Assembly: GCA_905183005.1 (NCBI GenBank)
Contig: CAJJDO010000139.1
Coordinates: 125,515-189,514, forward strand
Reading direction: 5' to 3'
From: Paramecium pentaurelia
Taxonomy: Eukaryota > Ciliophora > Oligohymenophorea > Peniculida > Parameciidae
DNA length: 64,000 nucleotides
Under the pieces are notes generated by a model. It did not search any database. It saw only the letters and a program-made list of their open reading frames with translations, and was not told the DNA's origin. Below, piece after piece: positions 1-11,571 of the stretch (its first letter is position 1; every line of letters starts with the position of its first letter). A program made the translations under genes and the position numbers.

Positions 1-2
1 CT

Positions 3-346
3 ACTGTAGCATAATAAGTATTAGTTGGAACTTATTGTTGCTTTAATAATTAAGGAGGATTAGTACATCCTTTGACAACAGTAGAAGAATTAGATGAATT
101 AGCTAATCTATTATAAATACCATTATGTGCTGGTACTGTAAACAGAGGTAGTGATATCATAGCATCTGGTCTTGTTGTTAATGATGTTGCTGCATTTTGT
201 GGTATATATTGAATTTAAATTTTATAGGTTTGGATACTACATCTACAGAAATCACTGTGATTGAAAAAATCTTCAAATTATAAGATAAAAATAAATAAAG
301 TATGGAAGTGTAAATACGTTAAGACATGATGTAAGAATTGGAATGA
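3..346 (+). CDS. eIF6: Translation initiation factor eIF6, C-terminal part
   Basis: The 3' end of a gene whose start lies left of the window; the last 105 residues are visible. eIF6 binds the nascent 60S ribosomal subunit in nucleolus and cytoplasm and blocks premature joining to 40S. The reading matches the family core: VHPLTTVEELDELANLLQ, then AGTVNRGSDIIASGLVVND, then the ending DTTSTEITVIEKIFKL followed by a short Gln/Lys-rich tail. An intron at 202-227 (26 nt, GTA...TAG) splits the Gly codon of FCGL; without its removal an in-frame TGA would stop the protein. TGA at 344-346 ends it. TAA/TAG codons must be read as Gln. The gene runs tail-to-tail into the next one, 30 bp away. Confidence 0.95.
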
Positions 347-376
347 TCTAATAATTATGTTGGTTAATATTATGTA

Positions 377-1307
377 TCATTTAATATCAAGATTATCATT
401 TGAATCTTAATCATTATTTATCATATTATGATATTTATTGAATTCAGATTTGATAAATTCTACTTTTTGATTTAATTCATTATAATTTTCAGTTTCATCT
501 TTTTTTATTTCTGCCTAAAAATGTTAAGCCATATTACACAAAGCCAATATATCTTACAAATATTATTATTAACTTTTTTTCTTTTTAATTCCAGATTTCT
601 AATATGGAGACAATTAAACTTAGGGAAACTAAATAAAACTTTAATTTTATCTTTATGGAGAATTGATTTTATACATCTTATCTTAAGAATAAGAATTTTT
701 GTGAAGTTTGTTTTATTGAGGATTAGGCTATTCATCTTAAGGAATACCAATTTTTTTATAGTATTTTTTGAATCTAATATAAAAAGGATCAATTTTAATT
801 CCCATAGTTTTTGGTGAAGAATCTAAAGGAGATTATAATGGAGATTTAATATCCTCAATTCTTTAATCTATAGATTATCTTCGAGTTAAAAATTTATTAT
901 TATTTTTTTTTAATTTTTATGGACTAGTAAATAATTCAATAGAAGATTGTCTTAAAAATTGAGATTCATTTGGTTTACCCAAACTAATTCTAGATTTCTC
1001 TAAAATGTTCCTACAATTTTTTGATAAAATGCTCCATTTTTCTTCTCTTATCTCATCTAATTATACTGGAGGTTCTGGGTCTATCTTTTACAAATTTCTT
1101 AAGTAACTAAGTTATGGTTTAGAGTATGGATGATGATATTCAACTTTATGTAAAGGAGTTTGTAATTTTTCATCATTCTTGGTCTTCATCATATATTTGA
1201 CAACTCCAGGAGCTAAATCTGCTTTAATTGTCTTTATTTTGATATCTAATTTTTCCCTTCTTAACTAATCAACTAATTATAAATACTTAATCAGGACTTT
1301 TATGCAT
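377..1307 (-). CDS. Hypothetical basic Gln/Lys/Ser-rich protein
   Basis: I do not recognise this 302-residue protein. The model starts at the ATG ending at 1307, removes one intron (1265-1286, 22 nt, GTA...TAG) and ends at TGA (377-379). Without the intron the frame stops after 12 codons, and the coding length is divisible by three only with it. The N-terminal third looks like a short folded part (for example APGVVKYMMKTKND, then PYSKPQLSYLRNL). The middle and C-terminal parts are low in complexity, rich in Ser, Gln, Asn and Lys, with many TAA/TAG-coded glutamines. I see no signal peptide or membrane segment. The open frame over 900 nt and the intron support a real gene; the function is unknown. 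Confidence 0.6.
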
Positions 1308-2009
1308 CTATGAATCATTAAAGTTTAATTACATTATTATTTTAATAATATATGTGTTAAATAATATATATTGAATTGTCAACTGACATAAATTCAATTT
1401 AAGGTTTTAAAAGTATAAACATTTTTTGTATATTTAAATATTTATACAATAGGATTACTTATTAAATCAACCATTTTTTAATTTAAACTTATTTTTAAGT
1501 AATATTTTGAATATTTTTAGTGATTTGACTTTAATTTTTACTTAATTTTTGGATTTGTAATGTGATTAATTATTATTGAGGATATTGTTAATTATAGAAA
1601 TTTTATTATGCAAGACCAAAATAAATATTATAATAATAAAAATTCCTATTGATTTCTGATAGAAATGTAGAATCTATATTAATCTAGTAATCAGGAAAAA
1701 AATTATTAATTTTATATTAATTTGAGATATTTAAACAAAAATTATAATTAGATGCATTTTAAAAAATATACACATCTAAAAAGATTGAATAATGAAGAAA
1801 TAAATTTGGATTTAGATTATATATGATGTTATTATGGAAATTGATTTGTCGTATCTTGATTTAGAGTACACATTTACATTTTGGAAATTATGTATACAAT
1901 GTGCAATATTCCATTATCATTAAATTAAATTAAGATTTTAGCAGATTATAATAAATAAATTCATATGTAGTTAGTATAGAGAATTTAAAATAATAATATA
2001 TAGGTATAA
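1308..2009. other. Intergenic A+T-rich stretch
   Basis: About 700 bp between two divergent genes (starts at 1307 on minus and 2010 on plus). I see no convincing coding frame, tRNA or repeat. It must hold both promoters, but I cannot define elements. Confidence 0.5.
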
Positions 2010-2979
2010 ATGAATATTTCTGATGCTAGAACAGTTGGTTAATCACCACCTCAAAAATTCTCGAAGTTAAACCAATCTTAATAATTAATTCCTGAAGAAT
2101 GTCTTCCTCCAACTCTTTAAAGTCTCAATCCTTCACCTAGAAGAGATGTTTATAAAAAAGGAATAAAGAAAACTTATAAAATGAAAGTAACTGTTATTAC
2201 TAATTCACAAATTAGGATAATGAAAGAAAGAAGATGGTATGGTGTAATATATATGTTAATGAAATGGATCCAATCTAATTGGCTAGGTCAAAAAAAGGAA
2301 GTATGAAAATTAAAATACTTGTTTTAGAGTAATGTCGTATTTGTTCAATGGAAGAAGAAACATCAAGATTCATATATCCATGTATGTGTAGTGGTACAGC
2401 AAAATATGTACATGAAGAATGCTTTAAAAATTGGATTCTTTTAAAGAATGGTATTGAAAAGGTTTATAAAAATGATGTAAGCAATTTATGATAATAATGT
2501 ATCAGATTAAATGTGAAGTTTGCTAACATTAGATATCTATGAAGGTTCACTTTTAAGAAGAAGTTCATTCATCAATAATTTCAGAGGTGCCTAAGCATTA
2601 AAAAGCATGTTGGCTTATACTAATCTTTATAATTTTATTATAGATAGCTGGGGCTGCAATATTAGGTGTATTAGTTGGCTTTTAAAATGTTGGTTTAGCA
2701 GCAGCTATTACTTTATTGGGAGTAATTTCGATTGTGTTAATAATTTATCTTGTTGCTAAAGTTATGCACAGTTTAACAGTTGAAACGATTGATTAATGGA
2801 TATTTTAGAATTACTAAAAAGAATTTAGTGCTTAAAAGATAGGAACTATTATTAATATTCCCAAAGAGCCTGCATTAAATACAAGTCCAAGGAGTCCAAG
2901 GTAGAGAAGAAAATCCTGTGTACCTCAATTCTCTGGGCTTTAAATTATATAATTTGACTAATATCCCTAAGATGCTTGA
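2010..2979 (+). CDS. RING-CH (MARCH-type) membrane E3 ubiquitin ligase
   Basis: A 294-residue protein with a RING-CH finger of the C4HC3 type: CRIC, then CMCSGTAKYVHEECFKNW, then CEVC, spanning about residues 95-150. Two hydrophobic segments follow (ACWLILIFIILLIAGAAI and AAAITLLGVISIVLIIYLV), the usual MARCH layout of a cytosolic finger plus paired membrane spans. Such enzymes ubiquitinate membrane proteins to control their traffic. Three introns are removed: 2187-2215 (29 nt), 2301-2327 (27 nt) and 2477-2505 (29 nt); the last lies between the finger halves and carries in-frame TGAs. The finger is out of frame with the start unless the first two are spliced. The cytosolic tail is Ser/Pro-rich (NTSPRSPRQRRKS). 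Substrate unknown. Confidence 0.9.
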
Positions 2980-3735
2980 ACATCTAACATACGACTATTT
3001 AAACTATATAAATATGTACTCATCATTTTATAATAATATCCAAGATATTCTATATTGTCTAAGTTCAATTTTTGCATTAAAAATTTTGTCGGAATTATAA
3101 TATATTTTTGAATGAATATTATTATATATATAATTGTTAATCATTTAATAAGTCTATAATCATCTACTAATATTAAATAATTATTTATATGTTTATTATG
3201 ATTATTTATGATTCTTAATATAATTCAAATACTTTTCAATGTTGTTATAAATATTTGAATATTGTTTTCTGATTTATGAAATTTTCAATATTATATTTAA
3301 ATGAATTAGCTACTTCTTTTATTTACTTAAGAATATTAATAACTTTAAGTGATAATTTCAATATTGAAATATGTGTATTTTCATTATAATTTTACATCAT
3401 TTAAGTAATGAAATTGAAAGATGAAAAAATAGAGAATGATCATTGTAATATGAACAACAATATGAGAAATATTTAATTCTTGTCAAACAAAAATGGATTA
3501 ATAAATATAAATTAATAAAATTAAAGAGTGTGACTTTTAATTCATCTTTAATTAATTTTATAGTGTAATATTTATTTAACAACTATTGAATTTATTACAA
3601 ATATCTCATTTACAAAATTCAAAATTAATATGATTATTAATGGTATTTATTTCTTTTCTGATAAAACAATTAAAAAAAATTATTATTAAAGAATAAATTT
3701 GAATAATTTTAGAAAATATCATTAAAAATTTAAAT
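2980..3735. other. Intergenic A+T-rich stretch
   Basis: About 750 bp between the RING-CH gene and the eIF4G start. A standard-code frame on the minus strand near 3397-3582 has no support. No gene, RNA or repeat found. Confidence 0.5.
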
Positions 3736-6314
3736 ATGTTTCAAAATCCAATAATTAAAAGAGAATTAAAGTTGAGTACTCCTTTTGAGCCTCAAATTCG
3801 TCAATAATATGGATAAAATTATATCCCAACAGTAATATCATATGAGTAAAATTCCTACTCTTAGATTTATACCCCTACTACATAAAATCAACCAGGTATA
3901 CATAAATAAGGAAATACTATAAATTCTTTATCTCTAAATGGTAATCATAATCTAATCCAAAACAATTAAACTATAGATAATACAATCAATGGATAATAGC
4001 CACAATAAATTGTTTAAAAGCCAAAAAAAAAATTAGTTTTAAAAAGTACCGTTCAATAAAGTTTTATTTTAGATTAGAATGTAGAAAAGAAAGTATTTTC
4101 ATTAAATTAATAATATAGGCAGATGAAGATCAAAGAAAATTATTAGAATAAAAAAAATTAGAAGATGAAAGAAAAAAAAATGAAGAAGAATAACAAAGAT
4201 TACTAGAGCTTAAAAAACCAAAACCTTATTCTAAAGAAGATCTTAAGAAACTAGTAGAGGCTATCAATGTAATTTAAAAAATCATCATTTAGGATTTCAC
4301 TGATTATTTTAATTAAGATGAATGGAAAATATTATAGGAAAGAAAGCACTTTAATATTAAAGAAATATAAATTAAAAATTAACCAAGAAAAGAAGGAAAG
4401 AGTAATACTTATACAAAAACACCAAATTAAAATTAATAGAGAAATTCAAATAAACCAGCTGTTACAGTACAACCATTTGATAGAGCACAAATCTAATCAG
4501 CAACTGAAACTCAACCAAAGATTATCATAGTTAGAGTTGTTGAAGATATCCAAACTAAATAATTAAAAGATAGAATGAAATCTTAAGCTGAAGACTTCTT
4601 TTAAACTTTAAATCAAACACCTGAATAAAGGGAGATTATTTTTAAGGAAATTAGATACAGATTAAATTAATTGGCACCAGATAATTTTGATATGGCTTCT
4701 TAGAATATAATCAAACTTGTAATAGAAAAGTAATTTTATTTTTATATTAAATAATAGTAAAAACGAAAATGATTCACCTTATTTAGAGTATTTGGCATAA
4801 AAAATCATTGAGAAGTCTTAAACAGAACCAAAATATAGAAAACTATATACAAAACTTTGTTAACTCTTAATAAAAGAACCTTAACTTACTATTTACAAAG
4901 AAAAATAGGATGGTAAGGCTAAGAGTGTCTCTTTATTTAAAAATCAACTTTTAAATTAAGTTCAATAAGTATTTGATGAAAGAAAGAATAAGAAAGAAGA
5001 TCTATCTCATATGAAACCAGAAGAAAGAGAATAATATCATTTAATAAGAAAGTCAAAAATTATGGGAAGTATATAATTTTAATAAATATTTAAGATGTAC
5101 GTTTTATTGGAGACTTATTTTTATCAAAAGTGCTACCAATCTTAGCTGTAGAATATGCAATCAGAGAATTAATTTCTGATTTTGTATCTTAATATTAACC
5201 AAATCAAGAAAATAGTGAAGAATCTATCGAGGGTTTGATTGAATTATTAGACCAAAGTAATAATTTATGTATAAACTTTTTTAGTTGGTGGATCATACAA
5301 GACTTAGAACACTACTGATTTAGATATTTTGAGGAAAGAACTTAAGAATTTCTTTGATGGTACAACCAAAAATCTAGAAGAAGCAAAAGGATTCTTATAA
5401 AAAACACTTGAAAAAAATCTTTCTATTGAAATTATTATGGAAATGTATAAAATTGTATTAATAATAATAGATTTAATATACTTATTTGTAAGTATAAACT
5501 TTCTTAAAGAATCTCTATGTTGATAGAAAATGTTTAAGAAAGAAGAAATTAAGGTTGGAAAGATCATTATAGTAGATAAGATTAAGCTTAGAGTGCTAAA
5601 ATCATTTAATAAGAATAAGAAAAAGAAATAATTGAATAAAATTATAATCAAAGTAAGAACAAGAACAAGAAGTATTAAGCTTAATAAGTGCTTTATGTTG
5701 AAAAAAATTCAAGTTCATCATAAACTACAACATCTATTCAATAAAAATAATAATTATTTGATTTAAATGAATTGGCAATCTTTGTTTAAGGAACTTTCAA
5801 TATGGAACCATAATAATAAGAAACTAAACTTTTAGAAGAATTGAAAAGAATTGGGGTTTCAGATGAAGCTATTTAAAAATTCTTTGAAGTATTTTTTGAA
5901 TCTCTTCTTTCATGTAATCAAATTAATTAATTATATAGATAAATTAATGAAATAAAATATTGAAAGAGCTCAAATGGTTTTTGAATTATTAAGTAAAATA
6001 GAAGCTAAAGAAGAAATTGTCAAAAAGGCTACTTAAAAGGTAAATTAATAATACAAATTTAGGCCTTGAATGAAGACAAAGTATATGATCTGGCTGATTC
6101 GCCTACAGCAATTGACTTATTGGTTGATATAATTGGATATTTCTTAAATGAATCTGATATCAATTCGTTAAAGAAGTTGTATTTCAAACCTGAAATTGAC
6201 ATCGAAGATTTTAATGATTTCATGAGTAAGGTTGCTACTTAATTAATCATAAAATATTCTGATAAAGAATATATAATTAAAGAATACTTTGGAATCCTAG
6301 GTTATTAACTTTGA
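3736..6314 (+). CDS. eIF4G: Translation initiation factor eIF4G-like scaffold
   Basis: A 790-residue protein with a MIF4G HEAT domain at about residues 275-560. Diagnostic stretches are LNQLAPDNFDMASQNI, KSKIMGDVRFIGDLF (matching the family KFIGELF motif after a run of charged residues) and QRISMLIENVQERRNQGW (matching RIRFMLQDVIDLR). A Gln/Asn-rich N-terminus precedes it; near residue 150 YSKEDLKKL resembles, but does not perfectly match, the eIF4E-binding Y-x4-L-hydrophobic motif. The C-terminal 200 residues are helical and MA3-like. eIF4G bridges eIF4E, eIF4A and eIF3 on mRNA. Eight introns: 4093-4118, 4269-4292, 4730-4757, 5069-5094, 5257-5284, 5445-5470, 5914-5938 and 6040-6062. The spliced length is divisible by three. 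It could be one of several eIF4G paralogues. Confidence 0.88.
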
Positions 6315-6423
6315 TTATAGATATATTTGTTGAATATGTTTTTGTAAAATAATAATTTATATTTATTTAAATCAAATTAAATTTGAGTTTATAAAAGGTA
6401 AACCATATATATATATATATTTT

Positions 6424-7524
6424 TCATTATTACTTTTTGATATTCTTGCTCTTAGGACCCAAAGGAGTAAAATGATTGGTGGAACCTCTTCTATCAAGGA
6501 AATTCTTAATCAATTCTGAACTAACTCTAGAAGACATTGAACTACCAACTCTATAAGGTGTAATTGAACTCAACCTTCTTTTTAGCCATCTAAAATTTAT
6601 TTAAAATTTTACTCTTCTTATTATTTTTATTCATTCCTTTTCTTTACATTTAATTATTGTGTTAGATTTGAACCAACTTTATCTCTTTAAGAACTAGGAG
6701 GAATCATATATGATCTATCCAATTATACTGGAGTTTCACCCAATTCTCCCCAAGTCATCAAGGGAGTTTTCATATTTTAGGGAGCAGGTGAAAAGAGACC
6801 AAGCATATCATCATCTTCAAACCTTTAGGCTCCAACTAAATTTGGAGTACTTCCATAAAAAACATTAACTCCCTATGCATTTAAACATTCTTAAAGTTTT
6901 CTCTTTTGAAGTTTCTAGTCTATTTAATTCATTGCAAATTCCAAAGGTATATGATGATCAGAAAATCTAGTATTTTATATTTCCACTTTTTATAAATTCA
7001 AAGAATTATCTGTTTCTTTGAGTTCTTAGATTGCTGGTTATAGTCTAAATAGATTATATTCTTACCTTTCATTTTTAGGATCCATTCTAAAAAACAATGG
7101 ATTCAAAGCCTTATATTCATTTAATTGGATGTTATTTTCTCTGTTCCCTTCTATCATATGCTATAATTTATCAGATTAAAGTGCTGCTTATTTTAATTTA
7201 TGTTATTCTTCAACTTAAAACATCCATGCATGTTTCTAATACCATTAATCATCACCCTTTTTAATAATTTCATTTAACGTAACATTTTCATCTGAAGTAT
7301 AGGTACTTAAAAATTGACTTAATGACATATTTTCATCTGGATTTCTAATTTCTGATTATTTAAAAATACTACCCATCCTCATTTTTCATTTTATCTAGTT
7401 TATATAATTCAGGATAATAGTCTCTTTTGATTATAATTTCTAATCTTCTTAAGTATTCCTCTTCAGGTAATACATTACTTTCCATTCTTTATTTAGGTTT
7501 AGGTACAGGAAATTCATCACTCAT
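6424..7524 (-). CDS. ESS2/DGCR14 nuclear protein (spliceosome C-complex associated)
   Basis: A 342-residue protein of the ESS2 (DGCR14/Es2) family, nuclear factors recovered with the catalytic spliceosome. Family features are visible: LPEEEYLRRLEIIIKRDYYP near the N-terminus, then a short linker and NMSLSQFLSTYTSDEN, NTRFSDHHIP, and the conserved KTPLMTWGELGETPVQLD near residue 220. Three introns: 7345-7372 (28 nt), 7045-7065 (21 nt) and 6590-6612 (23 nt). The start ATG ends at 7524 and gives MSDEFPVPKPKQ. The tail is basic and Ser-rich. The gene is 49 bp downstream of the kinesin start-to-stop array on the same strand; I infer no functional link. Confidence 0.9.
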
Positions 7525-7573
7525 TTTAATTTATATAGTATATTAATTATTATTAATTATTAATAATTATTAT

Positions 7574-9764
7574 TCATCTAAAATAACTACGAAAATTTAA
7601 TTCATCAGATACTTCCATACTCAAATTTCTTTTTAATATTGGTTCATAATTCTCTTTCCCTATCTTACTTTAACTACTCTTTTCATGAGAACATATATGT
7701 TTTAAAGGCTCTTTCAATTATTAACTACCTCCCTATAATTCAATATAAGATGGACTGCTCATATTGAGTTGAGATTAAAAGTAACTTTAAAAAGACTCAA
7801 TTTCACTTTTATTTTATTCTTCAATTTTTTTGTTATCAGTAGCATCCCAAAATAAAACATTAACAGCAGATGTATCAAATAAATATTTTGGATACTTTAT
7901 TGGTTTTGAAGTAACTAATTTGAGTGTTTCTTAGTATTCCCCTTTTAATTTGATTTCTTTCTTTAACTTAACTTTATATATATTCTACATAAGAATTTAT
8001 AGATTTTCAGTCATTTAATCTAAAGTATCATTGTTCAACAACATCATTTCATCCATTTCTATCATATTATGATAACAAAGTGCTATTTTTTATAATTTAT
8101 TTTTTTCATCTTATAAATCCTTACTTAATTATTTATATTTTCTAGTTTTTGCTTTTTAATTAGCATATCTTTTTTTTGTTTAAATTATTGTTTCTTATTA
8201 CTTCTACTTTAAATCAGTGACTTGATTTTCCAAACTTTATTTTTCTGATTTTAAAATAATAAATTCTTCTTATAATTCTTAATATTTTTTGATAGTTCCA
8301 AAAGAATCTATTACATCTTATTTAACTTCTAATTCTCTATTTCCTTTTTCAGGCACCCATAAAACACCAACTCCATGATAATGTAAATGTGTCCATTAAT
8401 AATTGAGTTCTTTATTAATCATAGCTTGAATATGATCAGAGGCTGTAAATTATTATCTAAATATTTTTCTTTATTCTTCTAATTTTTCAATAATCTTCAA
8501 CATCATCTCTTATTATTACTTATCATCAACTCTAGCTTTTTATAATTCATTAATTTTAATCTCATAATCTTTTATAACTCTATTAAGACTTTCATCATTA
8601 TCAAATCCTACAATATTTTTAGATACATTATTTTCTATTTTCTTAGCATTAGTACCAAATCTCAAAGTAGATAATGTTTATTCAAATTAACTATAACATG
8701 GATTAACACAAAGTATTATGGCAGTTCTAGAATTACCACCTAAAGAAGATCGTAATATTTTTGTTAATGGTGAATTTCTATATGGAATATGTTAATCACT
8801 AAAAATGATATCATTTATAATTATTACTTTTTATCTTAGGCTCTTAATGAAATTACTTAAGTTAAAAAAAATAAACTTTTATTAATATGTTTTGATTCAT
8901 TTTATCTATCTTTATATTGTGTTCCTCCACTTCCACCAGCTGATGTTCCTCTCTTTTTAAGCATTGAATCATGAATATTGATCTTTTCTGATCCTGCCAA
9001 ATCTACAAAATTCAAAATTGATTCTGTAATTACTGAATTAGGTCCAATATAATTTGGAACACATCTTACATACAATCTAAATATAGTATGAGATCGACTG
9101 CTACAATGATTCATTACTGTTGAAGCATAATGTCGATTACTTTCTCCAAATTGAAGTATATCCATAATTTCATTAATATTAGTTACTACTTCTTCAATTG
9201 CTCCTTTAATAACAAATTCTTTATTGAAATCTTCATTTATTAATAATGTTTCACTCAATCTTTCTTGAGTAGCCAATAAATCATATACTTAATCAGTATA
9301 AATTTCAACATAACTGCATCTTAAGAAATATTATCTATCCTATTGTTTTGCTATTTCTCCAAATAAATCTTTTAATCCTTATTTAAGAATTCCTTCTTCT
9401 TAATCATAACCCATCATAGTATATGTTTTACCACTTCCAGTCTAACCATACATGAATACTGTGCCATTTATTCCTTATAAAGATGATAATGTAATTCTCT
9501 ATATTTATTATTAGTAAATAAATTTGGTGGTGTGTTTGGAATCAAAACATTAGTCTATTCATAATTAATTATAAAAACTATACTAAATGTAAATTCCACT
9601 CTCTATCCTGGTACAAATTTTCTCATTCTTACTAAATCATTAAATCTATCATTTGATATAGTTATTGTGTCTTGATTTTAAACAGACCAGATTTCTAAAT
9701 CATTGTTATCTCTTTCAGCACCATTTGAAGGTCTGATTCGAACTACTACTTGTATGTTCTCCAT
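7574..9764 (-). CDS. Kinesin with N-terminal motor and coiled-coil tail
   Basis: A 710-residue kinesin. The motor fills about residues 1-370: VVVRIRPS at the start, P-loop YGQTGSGKTYTM near residue 97, switch I NHCSSRSH, switch II DLAGSEK and the late motif PYRNSPLTKILRSSLGGNS. It should hydrolyse ATP and move along microtubules. The neck and tail are coiled-coil rich in Gln/Lys/Glu. Two 29 nt introns: 9555-9583 just before the P-loop region and 8799-8827 just before the PYRNSPLTK motif. Both are needed to keep conserved blocks in frame. The subfamily cannot be fixed by eye; the motor looks closest to the general kinesin-4/-7/-12-like N-motors. The switch II loop carries an extra Ser/Gly-rich insertion (TSAGGSGGTQ). 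Confidence 0.93.
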
Positions 9765-9850
9765 TTATTTTAATTTAAATTATTAACAGATAATTTTACT
9801 CTAAAATGAATTATTATATATTGATATTAATATTTTTGATAATTCATTAA

Positions 9851-11029
9851 TCAAAAGACCTCTTCTCTGATTTAAAGGAATTCGGAGGCAGCACTAACTT
9901 TCTAAGTAAGGACTTCTTATAATCTTTCAACAACTTCCAATTATTATTCTCTTTCAAATGTTTAGGCTTCATATTAAGCTTCTTATTCTGCAGCCCATCT
10001 TTCTTAGATAGCCAATGAATCTTCAGCATCTTCAAGGAATAACTAATAGAAATTAATCTTAATCATTACAGTTTAATCTTCTAAATCTTCAACAGCCTCT
10101 TAGATGGTTACTTTGAATTGAACAATTGAGTTTTCTAAGAAAGCTTTTCTCTCAACTAATCTCTTATGTTCTTCTTATAAGTGACCACTTTAGACTTCCC
10201 AGTTAGCAGCTTATCTCTCTTCTGTTGCAAGGAGAGATGCTCTACTGGCAACCAATTATTATCTGATTTAAGCCAAAAGTTCTAAAATCTTGATGATGCT
10301 CTTGTTATCAACCTTTGAGGCTAATTATGTTAAGGCATTAATGAGTGGCTATAATATATATAGGATATAATTAATACTTTAAAGAGAGCATGTTTGCTTT
10401 CCATCAATTTAGCTTAGACTTTTTCAAATCTGCTCTTGAGTTGAGCAAATGCAACACCTGCTTACAAATGTTAAACAATCTTTGAAGCTTCATCAATAGC
10501 ATCCATTTAATCAACATGTTCAGCATCCTTTCTAACCCATGTTTCGTGTTATGAATTTCTTGTAGCTTATTCATCAGCAAAGCTCTTTTCATTGTTGGCA
10601 ATATCAGATGTGACAACTCTGACTTCAGCTTCAGCTTCTCCTAATGCCTCAGTTGTTGAATCTCTCAAATTAGAAAGAGCAACAATTTAGCTTTAATGAT
10701 AAGCAATCTCTTATTCTAAATCAGCAATGATCTATTAAAAAATTTATATTATTTTTCAATACCTTTTCAAAGGCAACTGTGTCACTTTCATGAACCTTGT
10801 CAGCTTTCTTTTAATCTCCATTTAGTTATGAAGCAATGTTGTTTAAAAGGATTTAGATTTCTCCTACTGGTCCTCCTGTTGCCAATTATAGTTAAAGGAC
10901 TGACAATATTGAGTTTCCAAATGAATCTTTATTGATTTAAGCTAACACTTCCTTTGGACTCTCACTTCTTGTTACTCTTGCAGTAGCCACTGCCAAGATA
11001 AGTGCCAATACAGGAATGATTCTTGCCAT
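9851..11029 (-). CDS. Trichocyst matrix protein (TMP family)
   Basis: A secretory protein of 363-372 residues. It begins with a signal peptide (MARIIPVLALILAVATARVT) and continues as heptad-rich helices, with the phrase VLAQINKDSFGNSILSVLQL that is typical of the N-terminal part of Paramecium trichocyst matrix proteins. These proteins are cleaved and crystallise in trichocysts, the dense-core granules discharged on stimulation. Clear introns are 10732-10762 (31 nt) and 10349-10377 (29 nt). A third, 10043-10069 (27 nt, GTA...TAG), is a multiple of three with no TGA, so splicing cannot be proven from frame alone; without it a hydrophobic-basic stretch interrupts the coil, so I favour removal. 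A second family member lies at 26779-27843. Confidence 0.9.
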
Positions 11030-11571
11030 ATTAAAATTAATAATGAAATATAATCACATCAGACACAGAAGAGACATTAAAAAAAAAACCCGTTTTTCAA
11101 TTATTTGTTAAAAATATAAATAAACACATTTTTTATTAATATGTTTTTGTTATATTTCATGATTCTACTTAATAATATTTTTAATATAAATAAACTTATA
11201 CTCATCCTAGTAAGTCCTTCTAATAACATAAAGAAATTTACTAATATAAAAATATATCTTATTAATAATTATAAATTATGATTTATAAACAATTTTAGAT
11301 TTAATTTTAATATATCTTACTTAAGTATGTAAAAAAAAGTGTAATTGAACTTACTGATTGATTTGATAAGTATGATATAAATTATTTATAGGTAATATTT
11401 ATAATAGAGAGAATCTCATTAAATTATGTTAAAGTAATATGATTTATAATAGAGTTGATATATAAAAATGGTTTATCAATTGATTTAGTTTATGAAAATT
11501 TGATTTTGTGTTTAAATAGAAAATAGGTTGTTAAAAAATAATTTAATTATCTTTTATTACTAATCCATATT
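11030..11571. other. Intergenic region between divergent genes
   Basis: About 540 bp between the trichocyst matrix gene (minus) and the coiled-coil gene (plus). Only A+T-rich sequence; no gene seen. It presumably carries both promoters. Confidence 0.5.

Noticed and set aside
505..817. Two standard-code frames on opposite strands
   Set aside because: The region belongs to the minus-strand gene at 377-1307, read in a different minus frame with TAA/TAG as Gln.
3397..3582. Minus-strand 61-residue frame
   Set aside because: Composition is that of random A+T-rich DNA; no intron context, no conserved features.
6405..6421. (TA)n runs (also near 14565-14585, 50575-50590) as telomere or origin signals
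   Set aside because: They are short dinucleotide runs common in such A+T-rich DNA. No G4T2/G3T3-type telomere repeats occur in the window.
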